A DNA stretch of 64,000 bases from Thiobacillus sp. SCUT-2 (GCF_035621355.1 NZ_CP141769.1:124001-188000); one strand, 5' to 3'. Positions 1 to 10,099 are shown, counted from the first letter of the stretch. The notes: generated from the letters alone by a model not told the origin. Numbers and translations are program-made.

Positions 1-22
1 TGGATTCTTGCGGGGGGGCGGC

Positions 23-313
23 TTACTTCTCGATCACGCCCATGATGTCTTCTTCGCGCATCACCAGCAGTTCCTCGCCTTCGACCTTGACGGTCTGGCC
101 GGCGTACTTGCCGAACAGCACGCGGTCGCCGACTTTCACGTCCATCGCGATCAGCTTGCCCTGGTCGTCTTTCTTGCCGGCGCCGACGGCGACGACTTCA
201 CCCTGGTCGGGTTTCTCGGTCGCGGTGTCGGGGATCACGATCCCGGAAGCGGTCTTGCGCTCTTCTTCCATGCGCTTGACAATCACACGGTCGTGCAGAG
301 GACGGATTTTCAT
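23..313 (-). CDS. groES: Co-chaperonin GroES
   Basis: Encodes the 96-residue Hsp10 lid of the GroEL/GroES folding chamber in the cytoplasm. The protein begins [14 protein letters not shown] and contains the mobile-loop region with the usual TASGIVIP segment, then the beta-barrel ending in [12 protein letters not shown], all typical of GroES at the usual length. An in-frame start further upstream (406) would run back through the CIRCE operator, so the ATG at 313 is preferred; GGAGAC lies just upstream of it. groEL would normally follow leftward, outside the window. Regulation is visible as a sigma-32-like promoter and a CIRCE element upstream. Confidence 0.97.
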   Translation of the reverse strand: MKIRPLHDRVIVKRMEEERKTASGIVIPDTATEKPDQGEVVAVGAGKKDDQGKLIAMDVKVGDRVLFGKYAGQTVKVEGEELLVMREEDIMGVIEK

Positions 314-389
314 TGCAAAGTCTCCATTGCGGTACGTTGATAACCGGCAGCCGGGCTGCCCGATAAATAAGGAGGCGGCGAAGGTGTTG

Positions 390-416
390 TTAGCACTCGC
401 CGCCATCGAGTGCTAA
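390..416. promoter_or_regulatory. CIRCE operator (HrcA binding site)
   Basis: Perfect inverted repeat TTAGCACTC (390-398), 9-nt spacer, GAGTGCTAA (408-416), identical to the CIRCE consensus bound by the HrcA repressor. It lies between the predicted transcription start and the groES start codon, so HrcA should repress groES(EL) in the absence of heat stress. Confidence 0.96.
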
Positions 417-445
417 TGGTAGGGGCGGAAGGTTTCAATTTCAAG
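416..445 (-). promoter_or_regulatory. Sigma-32-type heat-shock promoter of groES
   Basis: On the minus strand CTTGAAA (445-439) is followed after 13 nt by CCCCTACCAT (425-416). This matches the RpoH consensus CTTGAAA-N(11-16)-CCCCATNT closely. The -10 element abuts the CIRCE repeat, so positive control by sigma-32 and negative control by HrcA are stacked at one promoter. Confidence 0.75.
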
Positions 446-599
446 TCCATGGACGATTGTCGGTCGCCATTAGAGTTGATAGGTTTGCCACCAAAGTCGA
501 CACTCCCGTCGATAAAGCCAGGGCATGCATCGCATGCTAATCCCCTTCGGCTTTGACGGGGTTCTCGCGCACAACCCTCAGTCGAGCCTGTTCGCGCGA

Positions 600-694
600 T
601 CGACACGTCGGCATAATGTGTCGATGAAAACGGAAAATATCGACACATTTTCTTGACGTGTCGAAGCCGCGTACATAGAGTTCGGTTGTGTCGA
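600..694. promoter_or_regulatory. Operator/promoter region of the fic gene
   Basis: The inverted repeat TCGACAC-N11-GTGTCGA occurs twice, at 600-624 and 640-664, exactly 40 bp apart. A fifth half-site GTGTCGA sits at 688-694. A plausible sigma-70 promoter, TTGACG (653-658) and TAGAGT (676-681) with a 17-bp spacer, overlaps the second repeat, so a bound protein should block initiation. The repeats are seen directly; the identity of the binding protein is inferred (see findings). Confidence 0.6.
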
Positions 695-708
695 AGTTTT
701 CAGCAAAG

Positions 709-1833
709 ATGAACATGAACAACGCGAGCTGGAGGCCGGACCGCCCATACAACGACTTGCCGCTCCTGCCCCCCGCGGTCGAGCTGGAGACCCGTGCCGT
801 GCTGAAGCAATGCATCACGGCCCGCGCGGCACTGGCCGAACTGAAGCAGGCGGCGGAGCTCATTCCCAACCAGGCCATGCTGATCAGCACCTTGCCATTG
901 CTGGAGGCGCGCGCCAGTTCGGAGATCGAAAACATCGTGACGACCACGGACGAGCTGTTCCGGCATGTTGGACACGAGGCACAAGCCAATTCGGCCACCA
1001 AGGAGGCGTTGCGCTACAGCCGCTCGCTGTTTGATGGCTTCACGGCGCTCAAGCAAACCCAGCTCAGCACGCGCACGGCCGAGCAGATCTGCACCGCGAT
1101 CAAGGGCGTGGAGATGTCGGTCCGCCGTACGCCCGGCACGACGCTGAAGAACGATGCGAACGGTGAAACGATCTATACGCCACCCGAGGGCGAGACGCGC
1201 CTGCGCGATCTGCTGGCGAACTGGGAGCGCTATCTGCACGAGGAAACCGACGTCGATCCGCTGATCCGCATGGCCGTGGGGCATTACCAGTTCGAGGCGA
1301 TCCACCCGTTCAACGACGGCAATGGGCGTACCGGACGTGTCCTGAATAGCCTGTTCCTGATCCAGGAGAATCTGCTGACCTTGCCCATCCTCTACTTGAG
1401 CCGCTACATCATTCAGAACAAGGCCGATTACTACCGGCTGCTCTTGCAGGTGACGCGCGAGCAGGCATGGGAAGCCTGGTTGCTCTACATCCTAAGAGGG
1501 GTGGAAGAAACGGCGAATTGGACGACGGGGAAGATTGGGGCAATTCGCTCCTTGTCGGATCAAACTACGGAGTATGTGCGCGCGAGCCTGCCCAAGGTAT
1601 ATAGCCACGAACTGGTGAGCCTGTTGTTCAGACTGCCGTATTGCCGCATCAGCAACTTGACCGAGGCTGGCATCGCCAAACGCCAGACGGCTTCGCTATA
1701 TCTCAAGCAGTTGGTGGAAGTTGGCGTGCTGAGCGAAGTGAACGCGGGCAAGGAAAAGCTGTTCATTCATCCGAGGCTCATGCAGTTGCTTACGCGCGAC
1801 AGCAATCAATTTACGCCGTACTCGGCCATCTAA
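709..1833 (+). CDS. Fic family protein (class II AMPylase-like) with C-terminal winged helix
   Basis: Fic enzymes usually transfer AMP from ATP to hydroxyl groups of target proteins. The complete catalytic loop [12 protein letters not shown] is present at about residues 199-210, with the catalytic His first. An N-terminal SSEIEN at about 70-75 fits the (S/T)xxxE(G/N) inhibitory helix of class II Fic proteins, so the enzyme is probably self-inhibited. The N-terminal segment [15 protein letters not shown] resembles the Shewanella SoFic type. The C-terminal ~80 residues look like a winged helix-turn-helix. Start choice: ATG 709 fits the promoter, which places transcription initiation near 688; GTG 688 and ATG 715 are alternatives. 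Base composition is less GC-rich than the neighbours, suggesting acquisition. Targets are unknown. Confidence 0.88.
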   Translation: MNMNNASWRPDRPYNDLPLLPPAVELETRAVLKQCITARAALAELKQAAELIPNQAMLISTLPLLEARASSEIENIVTTTDELFRHVGHEAQANSATKEALRYSRSLFDGFTALKQTQLSTRTAEQICTAIKGVEMSVRRTPGTTLKNDANGETIYTPPEGETRLRDLLANWERYLHEETDVDPLIRMAVGHYQFEAIHPFNDGNGRTGRVLNSLFLIQENLLTLPILYLSRYIIQNKADYYRLLLQVTREQAWEAWLLYILRGVEETANWTTGKIGAIRSLSDQTTEYVRASLPKVYSHELVSLLFRLPYCRISNLTEAGIAKRQTASLYLKQLVEVGVLSEVNAGKEKLFIHPRLMQLLTRDSNQFTPYSAI

Positions 1834-1841
1834 TGCGAAAC

Positions 1842-1869
1842 CCCCACCCGAACTTGCGTTCGGGTGGGG
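1842..1869. terminator. Hairpin between convergent fic and a leftward ORF
   Basis: Perfect 12-bp stem (1842-1853 with 1858-1869) and a 4-nt TTGC loop, beginning 9 nt after the fic stop. No long T tract follows on either strand; on the minus strand the stem is followed by GTTTCG. It probably acts as a bidirectional terminator between convergent genes. Confidence 0.6.
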
Positions 1870-1877
1870 TGGTTGGG

Positions 1878-2194
1878 TTATGCGGCCTGCTTCATCAGCA
1901 AGCCATTGACGCCTGTACCTTCCGGCGCCGGTTTGACGATGGGGTCGATCCCCCTGGCCACCAATCCCATCCTCAGCTTCTCGGACTGACTTGCGCCACT
2001 CGATCCGCCCTCAAAGACGATCTGTGCCCGGCCTTCACCCGGATGGGGGAAGTCATCCGAGTTCCACGCCGTTGCGCCTGGCAGGCCACAAGTTGGCGAG
2101 CACCTTCCGCCGGAATCAATCCCTGAAAATGTTCGTGAACGGCTTCGTGAAGTTGCGCCGTTCTCGCTAGCAGTACGGCAAGCTTTTCGGTCAT
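1878..2194 (-). pseudogene. Probable frameshifted small gene of unknown function
   Basis: Two adjacent minus-strand frames look like halves of one protein of about 100 residues. The first begins at ATG 2194 with MTEKLAVLLARTAQLHEAVH and reads to about 2060. The second frame continues with DDFPHPGEGRAQIVFEGG and ends LLMKQAA at a stop beside the fic hairpin. Neither half alone has coding-like composition over its full length. The family is not recognised. It lies in the lower-GC accessory patch with fic and may be a decayed partner or an unrelated remnant. Confidence 0.35.
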
Positions 2195-2311
2195 GGGGCC
2201 ATCGTAAGCAGCGTGACCCACAGGATCTCGCACTCATGGAGCGTCGACCGCACGAAGCCACCGAAACCGAACGGCAGCGCGGTCGGCTAGAATTGGGTGC
2301 TCCTTACTGGC

Positions 2312-2428
2312 ACTATCGTCTTTAATCTCGAAAACCACGACGACTATCGGAATTGGCGTCAATTTCTCGGATTTTGGGAATGGCGATAGTCATCCGGATC
2401 CCTTGAAAGACGGGCAAGTGGACTATCG
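2312..2428. repeat. Four ACTATCG motifs upstream of bioA
   Basis: GACTATCG occurs at 2342-2349 and 2421-2428, its inverse CGATAGTC at 2384-2391, and ACTATCG at 2312-2318. The last copy ends 6 bp before the bioA start codon. The clustering suggests a regulator-binding array or decayed repeats. It does not match the biotin operator motifs I know (BirA or BioR type). Confidence 0.35.
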
Positions 2429-2434
2429 AATCTA

Positions 2435-3781
2435 ATGGCGACCGACAACGATCTCCTGAGCCGCACCCGTGCCGCCGTCTGGCACCCCTGCACCCAGATG
2501 AAGGAGCTGGAAGCCATCCCCCCGTTGCCCGTCGCGCGCGGCGAAGGCCCCTGGCTCATCGACACGGACGGCAGGCGCTACCTCGATGCCATTTCGAGCT
2601 GGTGGGTCAATCTCTTCGGCCACTGCAACCCGCGCATCAACGCCGCGATCACCGACCAGCTCGGGCGGATCGAGCACGTGATGCTGGCCGGCGCGACGCA
2701 CGCGCCCGTGGTGGAGCTGTCCGAGCGGCTGGCGAAACTGACCGGGTTGGGTCATGCCTTCTATGGCTCGGATGGCGCCTCGGCCACCGAGATCGCCCTG
2801 AAAATGAGCGCTCACTTCTGGCGCAGCCAGGGCCAGACGCAGAAAAATGGCTTCATCAGCCTGAAGAACGGCTATCACGGCGAAACCGTCGGCGCGCTCT
2901 CGGTGACCGACATCCCGCTGTTCAAGACGACCTACGCGCCGCTGCTGCGCCCTAGCGTGCAGGTGCCGACGCCCGACGCGCGGCTCGCCGAGCCGGGCGA
3001 ATCCGCCGAAGCCTTCGCGCTGCGGTGCGCCGACGCCCTCGAGGCGTATTTGGCGGAACACGCCGCCACGACCGCGGCCTTCATCGTCGAGCCCTTGGTG
3101 CAGGGCGCGGCCGGCATGGCGATGTACCACCCGGCCTATCTCCAACGTGCGCGCGAACTGTGCGACCGCTACGCCGTGCATCTGATCGCCGACGAGATCG
3201 CGATGGGCTTCGGCCGCACCGGCACCCTGTTCGCGTTCGAGCAGGCGCCGCCGCTCGCGCTCGCGGGAGCGGGCATCAAAACGGTCCGCCCCGACTTCAT
3301 CTGCCTGTCGAAGGGCATAACCGGCGGCTATCTGCCGCTGTCGGCGGTGCTGACGACCGACGAGGTCTACGCCGCGTTCTACGGCGACGACACCGCGCGC
3401 GGCTTCCTGCATTCGCACTCCTACACCGGCAACCCGCTCGCCTGCCGTGCGGCGCTGGCGGTGCTCGACATCTTCGAGCAGGACGACGTGCTCGCCGCCA
3501 ACCGTGCGAAGGCGGCCGAATTCACGGCCGTCCTGGCGGAGGTGTCCGCTCACCCCCGTGTGCGGCACTTCCGCCACTTGGGGATGATCTGGGCGTTCGA
3601 CGTCGCCGACGCCGCGCCCGGGTTCGCCGCCCGCTTCCACCACGCGGCGCTGGCGCGCGGCGTGTTCATCCGGCCGATCGGCCGCAGCGTCTACGTCATG
3701 CCGCCCTACGTCACGCAGGCCGACGAGATGCGCGGGTTGGCGCAGGCCGTGCAGGCCTGCCTCGACGATCCGGCGATCTGA
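2435..3781 (+). CDS. bioA: Adenosylmethionine-8-amino-7-oxononanoate aminotransferase
   Basis: Class III PLP-dependent aminotransferase that makes 7,8-diaminononanoate from KAPA using S-adenosylmethionine as amino donor, the antepenultimate step of biotin synthesis in the cytoplasm. The 448-residue protein has the BioA N-terminus RAAVWHPCTQMKE and the SSWWVNLFGHCNP segment that forms the substrate pocket. The cofactor-site sequence is LIADEIAMGFGRTG, and the Schiff-base lysine is in CLSKGITGG (Lys293). Length is normal for the family. It stands alone, with no other bio gene in the window, so the rest of the pathway must lie elsewhere. Confidence 0.95.
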   Translation: MATDNDLLSRTRAAVWHPCTQMKELEAIPPLPVARGEGPWLIDTDGRRYLDAISSWWVNLFGHCNPRINAAITDQLGRIEHVMLAGATHAPVVELSERLAKLTGLGHAFYGSDGASATEIALKMSAHFWRSQGQTQKNGFISLKNGYHGETVGALSVTDIPLFKTTYAPLLRPSVQVPTPDARLAEPGESAEAFALRCADALEAYLAEHAATTAAFIVEPLVQGAAGMAMYHPAYLQRARELCDRYAVHLIADEIAMGFGRTGTLFAFEQAPPLALAGAGIKTVRPDFICLSKGITGGYLPLSAVLTTDEVYAAFYGDDTARGFLHSHSYTGNPLACRAALAVLDIFEQDDVLAANRAKAAEFTAVLAEVSAHPRVRHFRHLGMIWAFDVADAAPGFAARFHHAALARGVFIRPIGRSVYVMPPYVTQADEMRGLAQAVQACLDDPAI

Positions 3782-3814
3782 TCCGTGTTCGCAACCCCGC
3801 CTGGAGACAACACC

Positions 3815-4294
3815 ATGTGCCTCATCCGCCTTCTGCCCGCCCTGTCGCTCGCCTTCGGGACCGCCCTCGCGCACGCCGACGCGATGGACGGCATGCCGCA
3901 CCCGGCGCCCGCGGCCGACGGCCGCGCCATCCTGCAGCTGGACGCCGCCGAGCGCGCCGCGATCCTCGAGGAAATGCGGCTGTTTCTCGATGGCGTGCAG
4001 AAGATGACCGGCGCGCTCGGTCGCCAGGACATGGATGCCGCGGCGGCGGCGGCGCGCGGCATGGGGATGCGCATGACGCACGACGTGCCGCCCGCGCTGC
4101 GTGCCAAGCTGCCGCTGGAATTCAGGCAGCTGGGCTTCTCGGTGCACCGTGACTTCGACCAGATCGCGCTCGACGCCGAGTCGCTGAAGGACGTCAGCCA
4201 CAGCCTCGGCCAGTTGTCGGCTACGCTGCAGAAATGCGTCGCCTGTCACGCGGCCTACCAGATACCCACGACTGCGGCAGGCCTCGATCGCTGA
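3815..4294 (+). CDS. Small secreted monohaem cytochrome, cytochrome c'-like
   Basis: A 159-residue protein with a signal peptide (MCLIRLLPALSLAFGTALAHA), a mostly helical middle and one haem-binding CVACH near the C-terminus. A single CxxCH at the end of a helical domain is the layout of cytochrome c' and related four-helix cytochromes, so a periplasmic electron-transfer or ligand-binding role is likely. The partner is unknown. ATG 3815 is chosen because GGAGA lies 7-8 nt upstream and the signal peptide starts there; a GTG at 3785 is also in frame. It follows bioA closely and is followed by a hydrolase gene on the same strand. Confidence 0.7.
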   Translation: MCLIRLLPALSLAFGTALAHADAMDGMPHPAPAADGRAILQLDAAERAAILEEMRLFLDGVQKMTGALGRQDMDAAAAAARGMGMRMTHDVPPALRAKLPLEFRQLGFSVHRDFDQIALDAESLKDVSHSLGQLSATLQKCVACHAAYQIPTTAAGLDR

Positions 4295-4366
4295 GCGATT
4301 CCGGATCTCGCCTGCCGACGGGCCCCGGCAAGACTGAAAAACCAAGATGGAGGAAGCACGCCCGAC

Positions 4367-5803
4367 ATGAAACTGACCTTTCTCGGTGCAGCACGCGAGG
4401 TGACCGGTTCGAGCTATCTGGTGGAGGCCGACGGCCTGCGCTTCCTCGTCGACTGCGGCATGTTCCAGGGCGGGCGGGAGACGCGCGCGAAGAACTGCCG
4501 CGCGTTCAGCTTCGACCCGCGCACGATCGACTTCGTCATCCTCACGCATGCCCACATCGATCATTCGGGACTGCTGCCGCGGCTGGTCGCGCTCGGCTTC
4601 AAGGGCGCGATCCACGCCACCCGTGCCACCTGCGACCTGCTGGCGGTGATGCTGCCGGATTCCGCGCATATCCAGGAAAAGGAGGCGGAATACGAGAACC
4701 TCAACCGCTTCCGCCAGGGCATGGCGCGGCGCGGGGAATGCGAAGGTCGCGTCGCGGGTGCGCGCGACACGGCGCCGCTCTACACGGTGGCGCAGGCGCA
4801 GGCGTCGCTCAAGCGCCTCAATCCGGTCGACTACGACCTCGAGATCGCGCCGCATCCGCAGGTGCGCTTCACCCTGCGCGACGCCGGCCACATCCTCGGC
4901 TCGGCGATCGCCGAGGTGTGGGTGGGCGAAGGCGTACGCCGGCGCAAGATCGTGTTCTCCGGCGACCTCGGCCAGCCGGCGCGCCCCTTGCTGCGCGACC
5001 CCACGCCCATCCGCGACGCCGACTACCTGCTCGTCGAATCGACCTACGGCGACCGCAACCACAAGAGCATGGAAGCGACGCAGGACGAGCTGGTCGAGGC
5101 GGTCACCGACACGCTCGAACGCAAGGGCGGCAACGTCATCGTTCCGGCCTTCGCCGTCGGGCGCACCCAGGACATGCTGTACCTGCTGGCCGACCTGACG
5201 CGGCAGGCGCGCCTGCCCAAGCTCGCGGTCTACGTCGACTCGCCGATGGCCACTGCGGCTACCGAGATCACCTACCGGCACATGGAACTGCTCGACGCCG
5301 AAACGCACGCCCTGATGGGCCGGCACGGCGGCGCGCAGTATTTCCGCAAGCTCGAGTTCGTCGAGGACGTCGAGGAATCGAAGGCGCTCGACCGCATCAA
5401 GGGCGGCGCGGTCATCATCTCGGCGAGCGGCATGTGCGAAGCGGGCCGGATCAAGTTCCACCTGCGCACCAACCTGCCGCGCCGCGAGTCGACCGTGCTC
5501 ATCACCGGCTTCCAGGCGGCGGGCACCTTCGGCCGCCGCCTGGTCGACGGCGCCAGGCGCGTGCGCCTGCTCGGCGAGGACATCCCCGTCCGCGCCGATC
5601 TCTATACGCTCGGCGGGCTGTCGGCCCATGCCGACCGCAGCGCCCTGCTCGCCTGGCTCGGCCATTTCCGCAGCGCGCCCCGGCGGGTCTTCGTGGTGCA
5701 CGGCGAGGATGTCGTCGCGAACGGCTTCGCCGCGGACCTGCAGACGCAATTCGGCTGGAACGCCGTGGCGCCGAGCGCAGGCCAGAGCGTGCTGCTCGAC
5801 TAG
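4367..5803 (+). CDS. MBL-fold hydrolase with beta-CASP/RNA-specificity domain
   Basis: Member of the CPSF73-like metallo-beta-lactamase family, which in bacteria includes RNases and uncharacterised exonuclease-like proteins. The zinc motif HAHIDH is at residues 61-66, and a further metal-ligand region DAGHILGSA occurs in the middle. The beta-CASP domain follows, and the C-terminal RMMBL part is seen as GFQAAGTFGRRLVDG and GLSAHADRSALLAWL. The 478-residue length is typical. The substrate is unknown; RNA is inferred from the family. The pldA gene begins 8 nt after its stop, suggesting co-transcription. Confidence 0.88.
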   Translation: MKLTFLGAAREVTGSSYLVEADGLRFLVDCGMFQGGRETRAKNCRAFSFDPRTIDFVILTHAHIDHSGLLPRLVALGFKGAIHATRATCDLLAVMLPDSAHIQEKEAEYENLNRFRQGMARRGECEGRVAGARDTAPLYTVAQAQASLKRLNPVDYDLEIAPHPQVRFTLRDAGHILGSAIAEVWVGEGVRRRKIVFSGDLGQPARPLLRDPTPIRDADYLLVESTYGDRNHKSMEATQDELVEAVTDTLERKGGNVIVPAFAVGRTQDMLYLLADLTRQARLPKLAVYVDSPMATAATEITYRHMELLDAETHALMGRHGGAQYFRKLEFVEDVEESKALDRIKGGAVIISASGMCEAGRIKFHLRTNLPRRESTVLITGFQAAGTFGRRLVDGARRVRLLGEDIPVRADLYTLGGLSAHADRSALLAWLGHFRSAPRRVFVVHGEDVVANGFAADLQTQFGWNAVAPSAGQSVLLD

Positions 5804-5811
5804 GCCCGCGC

Positions 5812-6864
5812 GTGCAGACAGTCGGCGGTCGCCTGCTGCTTGCCGGGCTGCTCGCGAGCCTGGCGGGGCCGGTGCGGGCTGCGCCCTCGCTGGCCGACTG
5901 GGAGGCGTGCAGCGCCATTCCGGCGGACGCGGAGCGCCTTGCCTGTTACGACCGCGTGTCCGGCCGCTCGCAGCCCGAGGCGCCGCCGCCGGCCGTGGCC
6001 CGGCCCGAACCCGTGCCTGCGCCGCCTGAGGCGGAACGCGCTGCGGCCGAGCCTGAGCTGCTGTCCGCGCTGTCGCGGCAGTGGGAATTGGACGACGCGG
6101 CCAAGCAGGGCGCCTTCCTGTTCCGCCCGCACCACGCCAACTACTTCCTGCCGCTGAAATACAGCCGCGCGCCCAACAACACGCCCTTCCAGGGGACGTT
6201 CACGCAGCCCGACCTGGGGCTCGACGCGGTCGAGACCGAACTGCAGCTGAGCTTCAAGATCAAGGCCATGCAGGGTGTGTTCGGCCACGACAACGTCGAC
6301 CTCTGGTTCGGCTACACCGCGACCTCGTTCTGGCAGGCCTACAACCGCAGCATCTCGTCGCCGTTCCGCGAAACCAACTACGAGCCGGAAGCGATGCTGG
6401 TGTTCCGCACCAACTATGCACTCGGCGGCTGGCGCGGGCGCTTGATCAACCTGGGGTTCGCGCACCAGTCGAATGGCCGCGGCGCCGCGCTGTCGCGCAG
6501 CTGGAACCGCGTCTACGCGCAGTTCGGCTTCGAGCGGGGAAATCTCTCCCTGCTGGTGCGCCCGTGGTATCGCATTCCCGAAAGCGCCGCCACCGACGAC
6601 AACCCCGACATCCAGAAGTACATGGGCCATGGCGACCTGCAGCTGGTCTACCGCAAGGGGGAAAACGCCTACTCGCTGCTGCTGCGCAACAACCTCAGGT
6701 CGCCGGGCAACCGCGGCGCGCTGAAGCTCGACTGGAGCTTCCCGCTCTACGGCCGCCTGAAGGGTTACCTGCAGTACTTCAACGGCTACGGCGAATCGCT
6801 GATCGACTACAACTTCCGCCAGCAGTCGCTCGGCGTCGGCGTCAGCCTGACCGAGGGCATGTAG
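5812..6864 (+). CDS. pldA: Outer membrane phospholipase A (OMPLA)
   Basis: Calcium-dependent phospholipase of the outer membrane that removes mislocalised phospholipids. The 350-residue precursor has a signal peptide (ending GPVRA) and a Pro/Ala/Glu-rich linker around residues 55-90. The beta-barrel follows with the catalytic set His218-Gln-Ser220 in FAHQSNGRG and Asn232 in SWNR, with the same 14-residue His-Asn spacing as in E. coli OMPLA. The barrel ends with an aromatic-rich strand region. The GTG at 5812 is preferred because the signal peptide begins there; no good ribosome-binding site is seen, so translation may be coupled to the hydrolase gene. The linker is longer than in E. coli. Confidence 0.9.
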   Translation: MQTVGGRLLLAGLLASLAGPVRAAPSLADWEACSAIPADAERLACYDRVSGRSQPEAPPPAVARPEPVPAPPEAERAAAEPELLSALSRQWELDDAAKQGAFLFRPHHANYFLPLKYSRAPNNTPFQGTFTQPDLGLDAVETELQLSFKIKAMQGVFGHDNVDLWFGYTATSFWQAYNRSISSPFRETNYEPEAMLVFRTNYALGGWRGRLINLGFAHQSNGRGAALSRSWNRVYAQFGFERGNLSLLVRPWYRIPESAATDDNPDIQKYMGHGDLQLVYRKGENAYSLLLRNNLRSPGNRGALKLDWSFPLYGRLKGYLQYFNGYGESLIDYNFRQQSLGVGVSLTEGM

Positions 6865-6867
6865 GCG

Positions 6868-7653
6868 TCAGGGCGCGTTCGGCACCGCCTCTTCCAGCAG
6901 GCGATGCACGTACTTGACCGGGATCGCATAGGTGAGCCCGCTCGGCGCCGACAGCGCGGCGTCGCGCGTGCCCTTGACGTAGACCGAATTGACCACGCCC
7001 AGCACCTCGCCGGTGTCGGGATGCCACACCGGACTGCCGCTGTTGCCGGGGTAGGCGACGGCGTCGAGCTCGAATACTTCGTACGCCACCCCCGCCTGCT
7101 TGATTGCGTGAGGCGTCAGTTGCGAGGCCGCGGCGACCGGATTGAAGATGGGGATGATGGCGGCAAGCCCGGCGCGATGCGTCGATGCGTTGAGCCCGAG
7201 GATCGCGCCGATCGGGTAGCCGGTGAAATAGAGCTGCCAGCCTTCGCGCGCATGATCGGAGTCGCCCAGCTTCAGCGGCGGCAGCGGGTCGCCGGCGACG
7301 CGGAGCACCGCGAGGTCGTGGGCCTTGTCGGTGGCGACCAGCGTCGCGGAGCGCACCGAAATCTGCCGGCCGCGGCCGATGAAGACCGCGTAGCGCTCCA
7401 TCTTTTCGCTGTCGAGCGGCTTGCTGAAAATGTGCGCGCACGACACGACGTAGTGGCCGTCGAGTACCGCAAAGCCCGTCCCCTGCAGGCTGGCTGGCGG
7501 GCGGCCCGTGGGCATGATGGTGCCGACGCCGACCACGCCGGGCTTCACCAGCGGCAGCGTGTCGGCGACGTCGGCACGCGCCGTCATCGCCGTCGAGGCG
7601 GCAAGCAGGGCCAGCGCCAGCCGCCACGCGGACCGCGCGCCGCCACGCGGCAC
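6868..7653 (-). CDS. Secreted trypsin-like serine protease (DegP/S1 fold, no PDZ)
   Basis: Chymotrypsin-fold protease with a full catalytic triad. With the GTG start at 7653 these are His74 in VVSCAHIF, Asp113 in DKAHDLAVLRV and Ser206 in YPGNSGSPVW. The N-terminus carries an Arg-containing n-region, the hydrophobic stretch LALALLAASTA and a TARA cleavage site, so the enzyme is probably periplasmic. No PDZ domain follows; the protein stops soon after the protease core. An in-frame ATG at 7764 would add 37 residues but would run across the promoter region of the divergent tviB-like gene. Convergent with pldA, with stops 3 nt apart. The substrate is unknown. Confidence 0.82.
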   Translation of the reverse strand: MPRGGARSAWRLALALLAASTAMTARADVADTLPLVKPGVVGVGTIMPTGRPPASLQGTGFAVLDGHYVVSCAHIFSKPLDSEKMERYAVFIGRGRQISVRSATLVATDKAHDLAVLRVAGDPLPPLKLGDSDHAREGWQLYFTGYPIGAILGLNASTHRAGLAAIIPIFNPVAAASQLTPHAIKQAGVAYEVFELDAVAYPGNSGSPVWHPDTGEVLGVVNSVYVKGTRDAALSAPSGLTYAIPVKYVHRLLEEAVPNAP

Positions 7654-7778
7654 CGGACTGGTATGCGGCTTGCTGGCCAAACGGGCGCAGCGCCGCCCGA
7701 TCGGCCCGGGCAGCGGCGTGCAAATTCGATACAATCCGGGCGGCAGCAAAGACTTTCTATCCATAGGGGAATCCAAGC

Positions 7779-9058
<1,280 letters not shown>

Positions 9059-9059
<1 letters not shown>

Positions 9060-10087
9060 TGACGGCGTTTGCGGCGCTGAAGGAAAACCTGGCGGCGGAA
9101 CCCCGGACCTGGCTCGTCACCGGTGCCGCCGGTTTCATCGGCAGCAACCTCGTCGAGGCGCTGCTGCAGCTCGACCAGCGCGTTGTCGGGCTGGACAACT
9201 TCGCCACCGGGCACGAGAAGAACCTGGCCCAGGTGCAGGCCAGCGTCGGACCCGAGCGCTGGGCGAATTTCGCGTTCAAGCGCGGCGACATCCGCGACCT
9301 CATCACCTGCCACGCTGCGTGCAAGGACGTCGACTACGTCCTGCACCAGGCCGCGCTGGGATCGGTGCCGCGCTCGATCGAGGACCCGCTGACGACCCAC
9401 GCCGCCAACAACACCGGCTTCCTCAACATGCTCGTCGCCGCGCGCGACGCCACGGTCAAACGCTTCGTCTACGCGGCGTCCTCGTCGACCTACGGCGATC
9501 ACCCGGGGCTGCCCAAGGTCGAGGACGTGATCGGCAAGCCGCTCTCGCCGTATGCCGTCACCAAGCTCGTCAACGAGCTCTATGCCGACGTGTTCGGCCG
9601 CTGCTACGGCATGGAATCGATCGGCCTCCGGTACTTCAACATCTTCGGCCGGCGCCAGGATCCCAACGGCGCCTATGCCGCCGTGGTGCCGAAGTGGGTG
9701 TCGAGCATGATCCGCAACGAACCCGTCTACATCAACGGCGACGGCGAGACCAGCCGCGATTTCTGCTACATCGACAACGTCATCCAGGCCAACCTGCTCG
9801 CGGCCACGAGCACGCATGCCGAGGCGGCGAACCAGGTCTACAACGTCGCCGTCGGCGACCGCACCACGCTCAACCAGCTGTTCGAGATCATCCGCGGGCT
9901 GCTGGCACCGCGCTATCCGCACCTCGCCGGCTTCAAGCCCGTCTACCGCGACTTCCGCGCCGGCGACGTGCGCCACTCGCTGGCGGACATCGGCAAGGCG
10001 CGCACGCGGCTCGGGTACGAACCGACGCACCGGATCGCCGAGGGGCTGGCGGAGGCGATGGACTGGTATGTACGCGATCTCGGCTGA
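9059..10087 (+). CDS. vipB: UDP-N-acetylglucosamine 4-epimerase, VipB/WbpP type
   Basis: Extended short-chain dehydrogenase/reductase interconverting UDP-GlcNAc/GalNAc or their uronic acids. It has the glycine-rich NAD motif GAAGFIGSN, the Ser of ASSSTYGDH and the catalytic Tyr165/Lys169 in SPYAVTK. A further conserved block, [19 protein letters not shown], is characteristic of WbpP/TviC. The protein has 342 residues. The ATG overlaps the dehydrogenase stop, so translation is coupled. No glycosyltransferase or polymerase lies nearby, so the polysaccharide they serve must be encoded elsewhere. Confidence 0.9.
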
Positions 10088-10099
10088 GGCAGCGGGGCG

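Noticed and set aside
2432-5749. Very long leftward open frame (over 1100 codons) opposite bioA and the MBL hydrolase
   Set aside because: It mirrors the third-codon GC bias of the real genes, has His/Arg/Gly-rich composition and no recognisable domain.
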